64,000 bases of DNA from Rhodoferax sp. BAB1 (GCF_013334205.1 NZ_CP054424.1:206001-270000); one strand, 5' to 3'. Positions 34,469-43,650 are shown, counted from the stretch's first letter. A program made the numbers and translations. The notes: generated by a model from the letters alone, not told the origin.

Positions 34469-36700
34469 GTGACGACGAGCTACCCCAGCACCATGCCCGA
34501 CGTCGCCGCTCCCCAGCCCCGCGGTTTTGTGGTCGACCGCAAGGACGGCCGCCCGCAACTGCCCGGCAGCCTGCACACCAACCGCCGCCTGTCGCAATGG
34601 CTGGGTTTCGATGAGCCCGGCCGGGTGCACGTGTACACCGGCAAGGTCGAGTTGGGGCAGGGCATCCTCACCGCCTTGCTGCTCATCGTGGCCGAAGAGC
34701 TGGACGTGCCGCTGGAAAGCGTGCGCATCCGCAGTGCCAGCACCGCGATGGGCCCCGATGAAGGCGTGACCTCCGGCAGCCTGTCGGTGCAGGACAGCGG
34801 CGGCGCCTTGCGCCAGGTCTGCGCCGAAGTACGCGCCATGGCCCAGCAACGCGCGGCCGTGCTGGCCGGCCAGAGCGCTGACGCGATAGAGGTGCAGGCC
34901 GGGCGCTTCCGCACCGCGCAGGGGCAGGATCTGGGCGACTACACGAGCTTGCTCAAAGGTATTGATCTCGACATCGAGTGCGCGGGTGCGGCGCGGCCCA
35001 AGACGGCAGCGCAGCGCAGCCTGCTGGGGCAGGCCCGCCCCGAGCGCATCGACCTGGCCGACAAGGTGTTTGGCCAGGCCCGTTTCATCCAGGACCTGCG
35101 CCTGCCCGGTTTGCAACACGGCCGCGTGCTGCGCCCGCCCACGCTGGACGCCACCTTGGCCCACTGGCCGGCGCAAGAGGTCGCGGCGCTGCCGCCCGGC
35201 GTGCGCTGCTGGGCCGACGGGCGTTTCATCGCCATCGTCGCCGGCTCCGAGCGCGAGGCCGAGACGGCAGCCACCCGCCTGGCGGGCAAGATCAAGTGGC
35301 AGGCCGGTGCGCCCCTGCCCGAGGCGCATGCGCTGGACGCTTTCCTCAGTTCAGCCCCGAACGAGACCACGAAAACGGCCGAACGCGGTGAATCCGTGTG
35401 GCCCAGCGATGGCCTGCAACACCAGGCGGTCTACCTCAAGCCCTATCTGGCCCATGCCTCCATCGGCACCTCCTGCGCGCTGGCGCTGTGGGACGGCCGG
35501 CGCCTGGAGGTCTGGACCCACAGCCAGGGCATCCACAACCTGCGCGACGATCTGGTCAAGGCCCTGGCCCGCGAGGCCACGCCGGTGGCCAGGGACGACA
35601 TCGTGGTCCACCACGTCGAGGGCTCGGGCTGTTACGGCCACAACGGCGCCGACGACGTGGCCTTTGACGCCGTGCTCATGGCCCTGCGCTGCCCCGGCCA
35701 GCCCGTGCGCGTGTTGTGGTCGCGCGCGGATGAGCTCACGCACAGCCCGCTGGGTGCGGCGCACCGCGTGGCGCTGCGGGCGCGGCTCGACAGCACCGGG
35801 CGCCTGAGCCACTGGCAGCACGAACTCTGGGCCAACGGCTACAGCTCACGCCCGGGCCGTGCGCCCGTGCCGGCCCTGCTGGCCGCCAGCGAACGCGCCG
35901 ACGCCACGGCCCTGCCCCTGCCCATCAACCCGCCGCTGGCCGCCGGTGGTGGTGCCGAGCGCAATGCGGTGCCGGCCTATGTGGTGCCCAATCTCCAGGT
36001 CATCCACAACCGCCTGACCGTGATGCCGCTGCGCACCTCGGCCATCCGTGCGCTGGGGGCCTACGCCAATGTGTTTGCGATCGAGTCCTTCGTCGACGAA
36101 CTCGCGCTGCAGGTCGGTGAAGAACCGCTGGCCTTCCGCCAGCGCCACCTCGAAGACCCGCGTGCGCTGGCCGTGCTGCAGGAAGTGGTGCAGCGCTCCA
36201 CCTGGTGGGGCCGGCGGGCAGAAGAGCCCGAGGGCATAGGCCACGGCCTGGCCTGGGCGCGTTACAAGAACACGGGGGCCTGGTGCGCCGTGATTGCGCG
36301 CGTGCAGGTGGACGAGCAGGTGCGTGTGCTCAAGCTCGACCTGGCGGTCGACGTGGGCATGGTGGTGGACCTGGATGGTGTCATCAACCAGATCGAAGGC
36401 GGCGCGGTCCAGAGCGTGAGCTGGACGACCAAGGAACAGGTCACCTTTGATCGCGAGGCCATCACCAGCAACGAGTGGCTCACCTATCCGGTGCTGCGCT
36501 TCAGCGAGGTGCCAGAAGTGCGGGTGCACGTGATCGACCGGCCCGACGAACCACCGCTGGGCGCCGGCGAGGCTGCCCAAGGCCCGGTGGCCGCGGCATT
36601 GGCCAATGCCGTGTTCGACGCCCTCGGTGTGCGCGTGCGCGAGCTGCCCCTGACGGCCGACACCCTGCTGCGCGCCGTGCACGCCGCGGAGGCCGCATGA
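34469..36700 (+). CDS. Molybdenum hydroxylase large subunit (xanthine dehydrogenase family, molybdopterin-binding)
   Basis: The 743-residue protein is the Mo-cofactor subunit of a COG1529 enzyme. It has GKVELGQGILTALLLIVAEE near the N-terminus, the SGSLSVQDSGGALR segment, repeated Gly-rich cofactor loops, and the catalytic-glutamate region PLGAGEAAQGP near the C-terminus. It most resembles the two-subunit type seen in isoquinoline and nicotinate dehydrogenases. The substrate, probably an aromatic N-heterocycle or aldehyde, is unknown. Its stop overlaps the start of the [2Fe-2S] subunit (ATGA). No FAD subunit is encoded nearby. Confidence 0.9.
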   Translation: MTTSYPSTMPDVAAPQPRGFVVDRKDGRPQLPGSLHTNRRLSQWLGFDEPGRVHVYTGKVELGQGILTALLLIVAEELDVPLESVRIRSASTAMGPDEGVTSGSLSVQDSGGALRQVCAEVRAMAQQRAAVLAGQSADAIEVQAGRFRTAQGQDLGDYTSLLKGIDLDIECAGAARPKTAAQRSLLGQARPERIDLADKVFGQARFIQDLRLPGLQHGRVLRPPTLDATLAHWPAQEVAALPPGVRCWADGRFIAIVAGSEREAETAATRLAGKIKWQAGAPLPEAHALDAFLSSAPNETTKTAERGESVWPSDGLQHQAVYLKPYLAHASIGTSCALALWDGRRLEVWTHSQGIHNLRDDLVKALAREATPVARDDIVVHHVEGSGCYGHNGADDVAFDAVLMALRCPGQPVRVLWSRADELTHSPLGAAHRVALRARLDSTGRLSHWQHELWANGYSSRPGRAPVPALLAASERADATALPLPINPPLAAGGGAERNAVPAYVVPNLQVIHNRLTVMPLRTSAIRALGAYANVFAIESFVDELALQVGEEPLAFRQRHLEDPRALAVLQEVVQRSTWWGRRAEEPEGIGHGLAWARYKNTGAWCAVIARVQVDEQVRVLKLDLAVDVGMVVDLDGVINQIEGGAVQSVSWTTKEQVTFDREAITSNEWLTYPVLRFSEVPEVRVHVIDRPDEPPLGAGEAAQGPVAAALANAVFDALGVRVRELPLTADTLLRAVHAAEAA

Positions 36701-37179
36701 GCGAAACCAAAACAACCATGTTCCAGGTCAACCGGCAGCCCGTGCACTTTGGCGGTGACGAGAAGGCCACTCTGCTCTCGGTGCTGCGCGAGGAATTGAA
36801 TCTGAGCGGCCCCAAGTTCGGCTGCGGTCAGGGCGAGTGCGGTGCCTGCATGGTGCTGGTGGACGGCCAGCCCCAGACCTCCTGCAATCTGCCCGTGTGG
36901 TCCATCCAGGGCAAGCAGGTGACCACACTCGAAGGCCTGGGCACACCGGAGCAGCCGCACCCCGTGCAGACCGCTTTCATCGAAGAGCGCGCCGCCCAGT
37001 GTGGCTACTGCGTGGCCGGCATCATCACCTCGGCCTGCGCTTTGCTGGCCCGCAACCCTACGCCCAGCCGTGCAGACATTGTGTTGGGCCTGGAAAAACA
37101 TCTGTGCCGTTGTGGCGCCCAGACGCGCATGCTGCGCGCCATCGAGCGGGCCGCCGCTGAAACGAAATCAAACTCCTGA
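36697..37179 (+). CDS. Molybdenum hydroxylase small subunit with two [2Fe-2S] clusters
   Basis: The 160-residue protein has a plant-type ferredoxin domain (GCGQGECGACMVLVDG and a following TSC) and a helical second-cluster domain (QCGYCVAGII, LCRCGAQ). It passes electrons from the Mo site encoded upstream to an acceptor, possibly a cytochrome because an FAD subunit is missing. Translation is coupled to the large subunit by a 4-base overlap. An inverted-repeat element begins 3 bases after its stop codon. Confidence 0.93.
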   Translation: MSETKTTMFQVNRQPVHFGGDEKATLLSVLREELNLSGPKFGCGQGECGACMVLVDGQPQTSCNLPVWSIQGKQVTTLEGLGTPEQPHPVQTAFIEERAAQCGYCVAGIITSACALLARNPTPSRADIVLGLEKHLCRCGAQTRMLRAIERAAAETKSNS

Positions 37180-37181
37180 AT

Positions 37182-37451
37182 TAGGGCCTTTTCACACTAA
37201 TTTCTCAAGATGCGTTGCGGATCAAAAAAGTCATGCGGTAGGCGCGTGGACGCCGCCGGGGTAGCCCCCGGCAAGTCCGCGCAACACCCCGCATGGTTTT
37301 TTTGGCCGCAACCCGTAGGGAACGGGGTGAAAACAGCGCCACTCGTTGTTGCACTCCTCGCCCAGGCGGCCAGCCTGGGCTTCGTCGCGCGCCTAGATTG
37401 GCGCTGTTTTCACCGCGTTCGCACTTGAGAAATTAGTGTGAAAAGGCCCTA
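37182..37451. mobile_element. 270-bp MITE-like element with perfect 28-bp inverted ends and nested stems
   Basis: The ends, TAGGGCCTTTTCACAC and so on (37182-37209), and their exact reverse complement at 37424-37451 form a perfect 28-bp inverted repeat. Inside are two further perfect pairs: 16 bp at 37326-37341 with 37399-37414 (GGTGAAAACAGCGCCA), and 8 bp at 37360-37367 with 37373-37380 (GCCCAGGC). It has no coding capacity of its own. It sits between the small subunit and amidohydrolase genes, filling the whole gap. No clear target duplication was seen. Confidence 0.75.
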
Positions 37452-37454
37452 CAC

Positions 37455-38579
37455 ATGCTCAAGAACTGGCTCTCCCCCAAAACCCATGCCCAAGGCTGCA
37501 ACGGCTTCTGGTTCTGCAGCTGCGCGGGCCTGCCCATCGTGCCCATCGTGCCCGGCGGGGGCGGCGGTAGCACCGCTACGGGCCGCGCGCCGGTGATCAT
37601 CCGCGGCAAGCGTGCCCGCACGGTGGATGCGCACGCCCATTGCTATTTCCAGGCCGGCCTGGACCTGATGGGCGCCGAAGCCAAAGGCGTGCTGCCGCCC
37701 GTCAAAGGCGTGCCCGAGCATTTCCTGCAGGTGGACCAGCAACTGGCCGCGCGCTTCGAGGCCATGGACACCATGGGCATCGACCTGCAGGTGCTCAGCA
37801 TCAACCCCTTCTGGTACAAAAAAGATCGCGAGACCGCCGAGGCGATCTGCCGTGTCCACAACGAGAGTTTTGCCGAGCTGTGCGCGAACCACCCCAAGCG
37901 CCTGGCCGCCTTTGCCTCGCTGCCCATGCAGTTCCCCGAGCTTGCGGCGCAGATGCTGGAAGAGGCGGTGAAGAAATACGGCCTCAAGGGCGCGGCCATC
38001 GGCGGCAGCGTGGCCGGGGATGACTTCGCCAACCCGATCTACCACCCCGTGCTGGCCAAGGCGCAGGAACTGGGCGTGATGCTGTTCATCCACCCGCAGA
38101 GCACCCCCGAACTGGCGGCCCGCCTCAAGGGCAATGGCTGGCTGTCCAATGTGATCGGCAACCCGCTGGACACGACCATCGCCCTGCAGAAGCTGATCTT
38201 CGAAGGCGTCTTCGACAAATACCCCGAGCTCAAGGTGCTGGGCGCCCATGGCGGTGGTTTCCTCGGCTCCTACGCGCCGCGCATGGACCGCAGCTGTTTC
38301 GTCTCGCCGCAGAACTGCAACCCCGACATCGTGCTCAAGAAGAAGCCGACGGAATACATCCGCCAGATCTACTTCGACTCGCTGGTCTTCACCGGCGAAG
38401 CCCTGCGCCACCTCGCGGCCGAGGTGGGCGCGAGCCAGATCATGATCGGCACCGACCACCCCATCCCCTGGGTGGAAGACCCCGTGGGCCATGTGATGGC
38501 CACCCCCGAACTCAGCGACGAAGACCGCCTGGCCATCCTGGGCGAGAACGCGATCCGCGTGCTGGGGCTCACGGTTTGA
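37455..38579 (+). CDS. Amidohydrolase family 2 protein (ACMSD-like metal-dependent decarboxylase/hydrolase)
   Basis: The 374-residue protein has the TIM-barrel metal motifs: DAHAH (His60, His62), FIHPQ, GAHGGGF and GTDHPIPW near the C-terminus. This set is typical of aminocarboxymuconate-semialdehyde decarboxylase relatives that act on ring-cleavage or aromatic acids. Residues 1-50 form an odd extension with three cysteines and a GGGGGS run, not a recognisable export signal. It starts 3 bases after the inverted-repeat element. Together with the Mo hydroxylase and the solute-binding protein it suggests an aromatic degradation pathway. Confidence 0.88.
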   Translation: MLKNWLSPKTHAQGCNGFWFCSCAGLPIVPIVPGGGGGSTATGRAPVIIRGKRARTVDAHAHCYFQAGLDLMGAEAKGVLPPVKGVPEHFLQVDQQLAARFEAMDTMGIDLQVLSINPFWYKKDRETAEAICRVHNESFAELCANHPKRLAAFASLPMQFPELAAQMLEEAVKKYGLKGAAIGGSVAGDDFANPIYHPVLAKAQELGVMLFIHPQSTPELAARLKGNGWLSNVIGNPLDTTIALQKLIFEGVFDKYPELKVLGAHGGGFLGSYAPRMDRSCFVSPQNCNPDIVLKKKPTEYIRQIYFDSLVFTGEALRHLAAEVGASQIMIGTDHPIPWVEDPVGHVMATPELSDEDRLAILGENAIRVLGLTV

Positions 38580-38623
38580 AGGCCGGTCGCCCACCCAGTC
38601 AACACAACCACAAAGGAGACACC

Positions 38624-39616
38624 ATGAAACAACTTTCCACCTGCACGCGACGCCTCGCCCTGTCGCTGGCGGCTGCGGCCGGCCTGGCCCTGGTCGCACC
38701 GGCCCAGGCCCAGAGCGGCTACCCCAACAAACCCATTCGCATGATCGTGCCGCTGGGCGCGGGCAGCGCGGTCGACGTGGCGGCACGGCTGCTGGCGCAG
38801 AAGATGTCCGAGAACATGGGCCAGGCCATCGTGGTCGAGAACATCACGGGTGCCTCGGGCATCATCGGCGCCGACCGCCTGGCCAAGTCGGCCCCGGACG
38901 GTTACACCATCGGCGGCTTCAACGACAGCGTGCTGACCATGGTGCCGAACCTGAACTCGAAGACGCCGTTCAACCCGGTGACCGACTTTGCTCACATCTC
39001 GCAGGTCGCCACCATCGAGTTCAGCGTGGCTGTGCCGGCCGACTCGAAGTACAAGACCGCCGCCGAACTGGTGGCCGCCGCCAAGGCTGCGCCGGGCCAG
39101 ATCACCTACGCCTCGGGCGGCAACGGCAGCCCGCAACACCTGGGCGGCGCGCTGTTCGCGGCGCACACCGGCATCGATATCAAGCACGTGCCCTACCGCG
39201 ACGCCAGCCAGGCGGCCCAGGGCGTGGCCGGCAACCAGGTCGACATGACCGTGCAGGGCATCGCCACCGTGGCCGCTCTGGCCAAGGGCGGCAAGCTGCG
39301 CCTGGTGGGCGTGATGGCCGACAGCCGCCAGCCCGAGTATCCGGACACCATGACGCTCAAGGAGCAGGGCATCCAGGGTTTCGACTTCAGCACCTGGTTT
39401 GCGCTGACCGCACCCAAGGGCACCCCGAAGGAGATCCTCGAGCGCCTGCAGCGTGAAGTGGTCAAGGCCCTGGCCGACCCCATGGTCAAGGAGCGTTACG
39501 CCGGCCTGGGCCTCAAGCCCAACGGCACCACCCCCGAGCAGCTGACGGCGCTCGTGGGCAGCCAGCTGGCACGCTACGGCAAGGCCATCCGCGACAACAA
39601 CATCAAGGCCGAGTAA
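38624..39616 (+). CDS. Bug/TctC-family periplasmic solute-binding protein
   Basis: The 330-residue product has a signal peptide ending APAQAQ and the Bug pattern: YPNKPIRMIVPLGAGSAVDV, GASGIIGADRLAKS, DFAHISQVAT and TYASGGNGSPQHLGG. Bug proteins bind carboxylates or aromatic acids and are greatly expanded in Burkholderiales. ATG 38624 is preceded by AAAGGAGACACC. It is last in the Mo-hydroxylase/amidohydrolase unit and may supply the substrate; no TctAB membrane part is near. Confidence 0.92.
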   Translation: MKQLSTCTRRLALSLAAAAGLALVAPAQAQSGYPNKPIRMIVPLGAGSAVDVAARLLAQKMSENMGQAIVVENITGASGIIGADRLAKSAPDGYTIGGFNDSVLTMVPNLNSKTPFNPVTDFAHISQVATIEFSVAVPADSKYKTAAELVAAAKAAPGQITYASGGNGSPQHLGGALFAAHTGIDIKHVPYRDASQAAQGVAGNQVDMTVQGIATVAALAKGGKLRLVGVMADSRQPEYPDTMTLKEQGIQGFDFSTWFALTAPKGTPKEILERLQREVVKALADPMVKERYAGLGLKPNGTTPEQLTALVGSQLARYGKAIRDNNIKAE

Positions 39617-39622
39617 AACGCC

Positions 39623-39692
39623 GCCACAACATGCGCCGTGCAGGCGCATGTTGTGGCCAGGCCTGCAAAAACTGACGGCGTCCCGCCGTCAG
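39623..39692 (+). terminator. Two tandem perfect hairpins after the Bug gene
   Basis: A 15-bp perfect stem (39623-39637 with 39643-39657, core ACATGCGCC / GGCGCATGT) is followed by a 9-bp stem (CTGACGGCG / CGCCGTCAG, 39672-39680 with 39684-39692). Neither has a long T run. They probably end the catabolic operon or protect its 3' end. Confidence 0.65.
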
Positions 39693-39781
39693 GGTTACTA
39701 CGCAAGAGGAACTCCCTAGTAAAAATACGTACGCACTGACCTAATATGCGGGCTTCGTTGGGTTAGTTGATTCGTATAAAA

Positions 39782-40123
39782 ATGTTCAGTGCTGCGACCA
39801 GATTCCTCTCCACCATGCAGGAGAGGCTCAATCCCTTGCGCGACGACACCGTCGCTGCCGCCTTCCATATCGACGACATACGCCAGGCCATGCTCAAGTG
39901 CCTGGACGCAGAGATCGCCGAACGCTTTCCGCATGTCGAGCGGCGCATCCTCATGGCGTCCAATGTGCCGGCCCTGTGGTTTCTGCGCCCCGAGCTGCTG
40001 ATGGCGGTGGCGACCCGCTGCGGCGAGCAGGCCGCCCATCAGGTGGTCGACGAAATCTCGGCCATGTTTGATGGCCTCTTGCCCAAGAGCCTGAACTCCC
40101 GGCCCAGCCGGTTGCAGCGCTGA
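39782..40123 (+). CDS. Small hypothetical protein
   Basis: The 113-residue product (MFSAATRFLSTMQERLNPLR...) is soluble, helical, and has no motif I know. Coding is supported by a strong terminator 47 bases after the stop and by balanced codon use; an overlapping reverse-strand frame is longer but reads as a shadow. ATG 39767 is 15 bases upstream and also possible. The ribosome binding site is weak. Confidence 0.55.
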   Translation: MFSAATRFLSTMQERLNPLRDDTVAAAFHIDDIRQAMLKCLDAEIAERFPHVERRILMASNVPALWFLRPELLMAVATRCGEQAAHQVVDEISAMFDGLLPKSLNSRPSRLQR

Positions 40124-40170
40124 GTCTGCCGCGCGGCGGCAGGCTGCGTCCGACTCACATATTTTTCCAA

Positions 40171-40204
40171 AGGCGCCCGGCCACAAGCCGGGCGCCTTTG
40201 TTTT
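40171..40204 (+). terminator. Strong Rho-independent terminator
   Basis: AGGCGCCCGGC pairs perfectly with GCCGGGCGCCT over a 5-base loop (CACAA), followed by TTTGTTTT. It ends transcription of the small gene upstream. Confidence 0.9.
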
Positions 40205-40385
40205 GGCTTGAAACCACCTGAAAAGTCCCTTTTTAATCAAAGAGGCGACATTTGAAGGACTTTCTTCTCTGCCGGACCCCAAGATTCCCAAAAAAAGGCC
40301 TAAATAACCTCTCATTTCTGCCGTTAACCAATGTACGTAACAGGATAAAAGCCTCCCGCTTCCGGGCAGAGGCCCACAAGCCATC

Positions 40386-40913
40386 ATGCAACTACCTAAC
40401 ATTGAGCGAACTGCCATCCGGCCGGCCGGCTCGGAGGTAGTTGTGCCCGCCGCCGCCAGGGTGATCCCGGTGGCGCCGGTGAACCCGCCGGCCCCTGCGG
40501 TGCAGGAATCTGCCAGCGTGGTGAACGACATCAACCCGGTGGTCCAGGCCCAGGCCAACCAGGCGGCTGCCAAGGCCGACCCCTTGCAGGGCGGCAGCCA
40601 GGCCGACAACACGAGCAAGGACTGGACGCAGCGCAAGGAAACCGTGGCCCGGCAGGAAGAAGCGCCACCCAAGGAGCCGCTGTCCAAGATGCTGATGGAC
40701 CACATGACCGCGGTCTGGAGCGCCAGTGCGCGTGTGGTCGAGATCTGGATGCAGAACAACCCGGCCCAGAACCCGGGCGTGAACCAGCAGATCCAGGCGC
40801 AGAGCCAGGCGGCCAGCCGCAGCGTCGACCCCATGAGCACGCCGGGTGTGATTGCCAAGGAAGCACTGACTTACTCGCCAACCCGGATCAAGAAGACCGA
40901 GAAGCCTGAGTAA
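40386..40913 (+). CDS. Hypothetical protein, Ala/Gln/Pro-rich
   Basis: The 175-residue product has a low-complexity N-terminus (VVVPAAARVIPVAPVNPPAP), a Gln- and Ala-rich middle, and a short conserved-looking helix (LSKMLMDHMTAVWSASARVV). No signal peptide or domain is recognised. A reverse-strand frame over the same DNA is longer but lacks any recognisable domain. It lies 56 bases before queC, possibly in one transcript. Confidence 0.6.
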   Translation: MQLPNIERTAIRPAGSEVVVPAAARVIPVAPVNPPAPAVQESASVVNDINPVVQAQANQAAAKADPLQGGSQADNTSKDWTQRKETVARQEEAPPKEPLSKMLMDHMTAVWSASARVVEIWMQNNPAQNPGVNQQIQAQSQAASRSVDPMSTPGVIAKEALTYSPTRIKKTEKPE

Positions 40914-40968
40914 GCTGGCTCTTGCAAGGGCCGCCCGGTTCCTGCCAAGGGGGCGATAACATCGGGTC

Positions 40969-41676
40969 ATGTTGCACAAGACCGCCCTCGTTCTTTTCTC
41001 CGGCGGGCAGGATTCCACCACCTGCCTGGCCCACGCCCTCAAGTCCTACGAGCGCGTCGAAACCATCGCCTTCGATTACCGCCAGCGCCACCACGTGGAG
41101 CTGGAAGCGCGCGTGCAGGTGCTGGCCGAGATCCGCCGCCAGTTCCCGCACTGGGCACCCAAACTGGGCCAGGACCACCTGCTGGACCTGGCCGTGCTGG
41201 GCGCCGTGAGCGAGACTTCTCTCACGCGCGAGACCGCTTTCAAGATGGAGTCCAGCGGCCTGCCCAACACCTTCGTGCCCGGGCGCAACCTGCTGTTCCT
41301 CACGCTGGCCGCTGCCGTGGCCTACCGGCGCGACCTGCAGGTCATCGTGACGGGCGTGTGCGAGACCGATTTCTCGGGTTACCCCGATTGCCGCGACGAC
41401 ACCATGAAGGCCATGCAACTGGCGCTCTCGCTGGGCATGGACAAGCGCTACCTGATCGAGACCCCGCTGATGTGGATCGACAAGGCCGACACCTGGCGCT
41501 TGGCCGAGACGCTGGGCGGTCCCGCGCTGGTGGACCTGATCGTCGAGCACACCCACACCTGCTACATGGGTGACCGCGCCCACCGCCACGCCTGGGGTTA
41601 TGGCTGCGGCACCTGCCCGGCTTGCGAACTGCGCGCCCGCGGGTGGGAGCGGTACAAAACCCAAGTGCCGAATTAA
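40969..41676 (+). CDS. queC: 7-cyano-7-deazaguanine synthase QueC
   Basis: The 235-residue enzyme converts 7-carboxy-7-deazaguanine to preQ0 in queuosine synthesis. It has the PP-loop FSGGQDSTT (residues 10-18) and the C-terminal zinc cysteines in [10 protein letters not shown]...[13 protein letters not shown]. Both are intact and the length is normal for the family. ATG 40969 is the only start that keeps the first strand. Confidence 0.96.
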   Translation: MLHKTALVLFSGGQDSTTCLAHALKSYERVETIAFDYRQRHHVELEARVQVLAEIRRQFPHWAPKLGQDHLLDLAVLGAVSETSLTRETAFKMESSGLPNTFVPGRNLLFLTLAAAVAYRRDLQVIVTGVCETDFSGYPDCRDDTMKAMQLALSLGMDKRYLIETPLMWIDKADTWRLAETLGGPALVDLIVEHTHTCYMGDRAHRHAWGYGCGTCPACELRARGWERYKTQVPN

Positions 41677-41717
41677 CGCTACAACCCTAGCAATAGAAGG
41701 CATCCAACCGCGGAACG

Positions 41718-41766
41718 CCGTGGAACCGGCTTTGCCGGGCCACTGGCGTTGCCCCCTTGAGGGGGC
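41718..41766 (+). repeat. Intergenic repeat copy 1, with a C/G hairpin
   Basis: GGAACCGGCTTTGCCGGGCC (two inverted halves) is followed by a perfect GCCCCC / GGGGGC hairpin with loop TTGA. A close copy lies in opposite orientation at 53918-53963. It probably also serves as the 3' end of the queC transcript. Confidence 0.75.
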
Positions 41767-41886
41767 TGAGGGCCGAGGCTCCAAACCTGCCTGCGCAGGT
41801 TTGGACGGCACCGAAGAGCCACTGACTCTGACAGTGGCACGTCGGCGGCCACACGAAGTGGGCAAGAGTCGGGGGTGTTTTCCTAT

Positions 41887-43650
41887 TCAGGCCTGACGCA
41901 GTTCGAAGCGCGCCACGGACTCGTCGCCGGACTTCTCCAGTGTCCAGGTGTGTTCGTGGAAAGACGCCACGGTCTGCCGGTGTGCTATTGAAACAATAGC
42001 GCCGTTACCGGCCTTCACCATCTCGATCAGCTTGCGGTAGAGGGTCTTCTCGGCTTCCTCGTCCAGTGCGCTGGTGGCTTCGTCGGCAAAGACCCAGGCC
42101 GGCTTTTTGAGGAACACGCGTGCCAGCGCCAGGCGCTGCAGTTCACCGCCCGAGAGTTTCTGGCCCCAGGCGTCCACCACGTCGAGCTGGTCCACCAGCT
42201 GCGGCAGCAGGGCTTCGCGCAGGGCCTGTTTCAGCGTTTCCTCGTCATGGTTCGCGGCCGGCTCGGGGTAGGCCAGGGCGTCGCGCAGGCTGGCATTGGG
42301 GAAATAGGGATGCTGCGGGATGAACATGCTGGAAGCCGGCAGCGTCACGTGGCCCGAGGCCAGCGGCCAGATGCCGGCCAGGGCTCGGAACAGCGTGGAC
42401 TTGCCGCTGCCCGAAGGGCCGCGCAGCAGGATGCTGTCGCCCGCTTTGACCTGCAGGGCCGTGTGCGCCAGCAGGCGCTTGCCGGTGGGCAGGTCCAGCG
42501 AGAGGTTGCTGACCTGCAGGCCGCTGCCGTTGCCGGCTTCGTGGTGCAGCTGGGTGGGGCGGCTGGCGGCGACGATGGCGGCCTCGAAATGCGTCAGGCG
42601 GTCGGTGGTGGCGCGCCAGGCGGCCAGGTTGTCGTAGTTGTCGATGAACCAGGAGAGCGAGTCCTGCACGCGGCTGAAGGCCGAGGCGATCTGCATCATG
42701 GCGCCGAGCTGGATGGCACCGCTGAAGAAACGCGGCGCCGCCACCAGGAAGGGAAACACCGCCGAGGCCTGGTAGAAGGTGGAGGTGAACATGGTCAGGC
42801 GTTTCTTGGCGTCGATCAGCTGCAGGTAGTTGCGCAGTACATGGTCGAAGCGCAGCTTGAGCTGCTGGTTCTCCACGACCTCCCCGCGGTCCAGCGCGAT
42901 CGCCTCGCTGTATTCGCGCACGCGCACCAGGTGGTGGCGAAAGTCGGCCTCGCGGCGCTGCTGCTCGTAGTTCAGCGGGATCAGCTTGCGGCCCACGTAG
43001 TGGGTAAGCACGGTGCCCACGGCGCAGTAGAGGATGGCCACCCACAGCATGAAGCCGGGGATGGCGAATTCGGTGCCGCCCCAGTTGAAGGTGAACTCGC
43101 CGCTGAGCGTCCACAGGATGCCGACGAAGCTGATGAAGGTCACCACCGCGTTGAGCAGCTCCATGCTCAGGCCCACGGTGCGGGTGGTGAAGAGGTTGAG
43201 GTCCTCCTGCATGCGCTGGTCCGGGTTGTCGGGCGACTGGTCGGGCGCCAGCTGGGCATAACGTGTGAGTTCCAACTGGTAGTAGGCCTGATGGGCCAGC
43301 CAGTGCTGCACGTAGTGGCGCGTCATCCAGGCGCGCCAGCGCATCTCCAGCTGCTGGGTCAGGTAGAACTTGTAGACCGCGATGATGATGTAGATGAAGG
43401 CCAGCACCGTGTAGCGCAGCAGCTGCTCCAGGAACACGGGGTAGTTCTTCTCCTGCAGCGCGTCGTAGAAGAAGCGGTTCCATTCGTTGAACAGCACCAG
43501 GGTGTAGACGAAGCCCAGGTTGAGGCCGATGATGGCCGCCAGCAGCGCGCGTGCCTTCCATTTTTCCTCGGACTTGAAGTAGGGCAGAGACAGCGCCCAG
43601 GTCCGCACGAGGAAGGTCTTGAAGAGGGCCGCTTTGTGGAACATGGACAT
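41887..43650 (-). CDS. SbmA/BacA-like ABC transporter with fused membrane and ATPase domains
   Basis: The 587-residue protein has an ABC_membrane_2 domain of about six helices (residues 30-330, with RAWMTRHYVQHWLAHQAYY) and a C-terminal ATPase: Walker A GPSGSGKST, signature LSGGELQRLALAR and Walker B WVFADEATSALD. The architecture matches YddA and Rv1819c, related to SbmA/BacA peptide and vitamin B12 transporters. ATG 43650 is the natural start. It stands alone; a palindromic element precedes it. Confidence 0.92.
   Translation of the reverse strand: MSMFHKAALFKTFLVRTWALSLPYFKSEEKWKARALLAAIIGLNLGFVYTLVLFNEWNRFFYDALQEKNYPVFLEQLLRYTVLAFIYIIIAVYKFYLTQQLEMRWRAWMTRHYVQHWLAHQAYYQLELTRYAQLAPDQSPDNPDQRMQEDLNLFTTRTVGLSMELLNAVVTFISFVGILWTLSGEFTFNWGGTEFAIPGFMLWVAILYCAVGTVLTHYVGRKLIPLNYEQQRREADFRHHLVRVREYSEAIALDRGEVVENQQLKLRFDHVLRNYLQLIDAKKRLTMFTSTFYQASAVFPFLVAAPRFFSGAIQLGAMMQIASAFSRVQDSLSWFIDNYDNLAAWRATTDRLTHFEAAIVAASRPTQLHHEAGNGSGLQVSNLSLDLPTGKRLLAHTALQVKAGDSILLRGPSGSGKSTLFRALAGIWPLASGHVTLPASSMFIPQHPYFPNASLRDALAYPEPAANHDEETLKQALREALLPQLVDQLDVVDAWGQKLSGGELQRLALARVFLKKPAWVFADEATSALDEEAEKTLYRKLIEMVKAGNGAIVSIAHRQTVASFHEHTWTLEKSGDESVARFELRQA

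Noticed and set aside
39716..40858. 380-codon reverse frame covering two small plus-strand genes
   Set aside because: It contains the reverse of a strong plus-strand terminator and reads as low-complexity.
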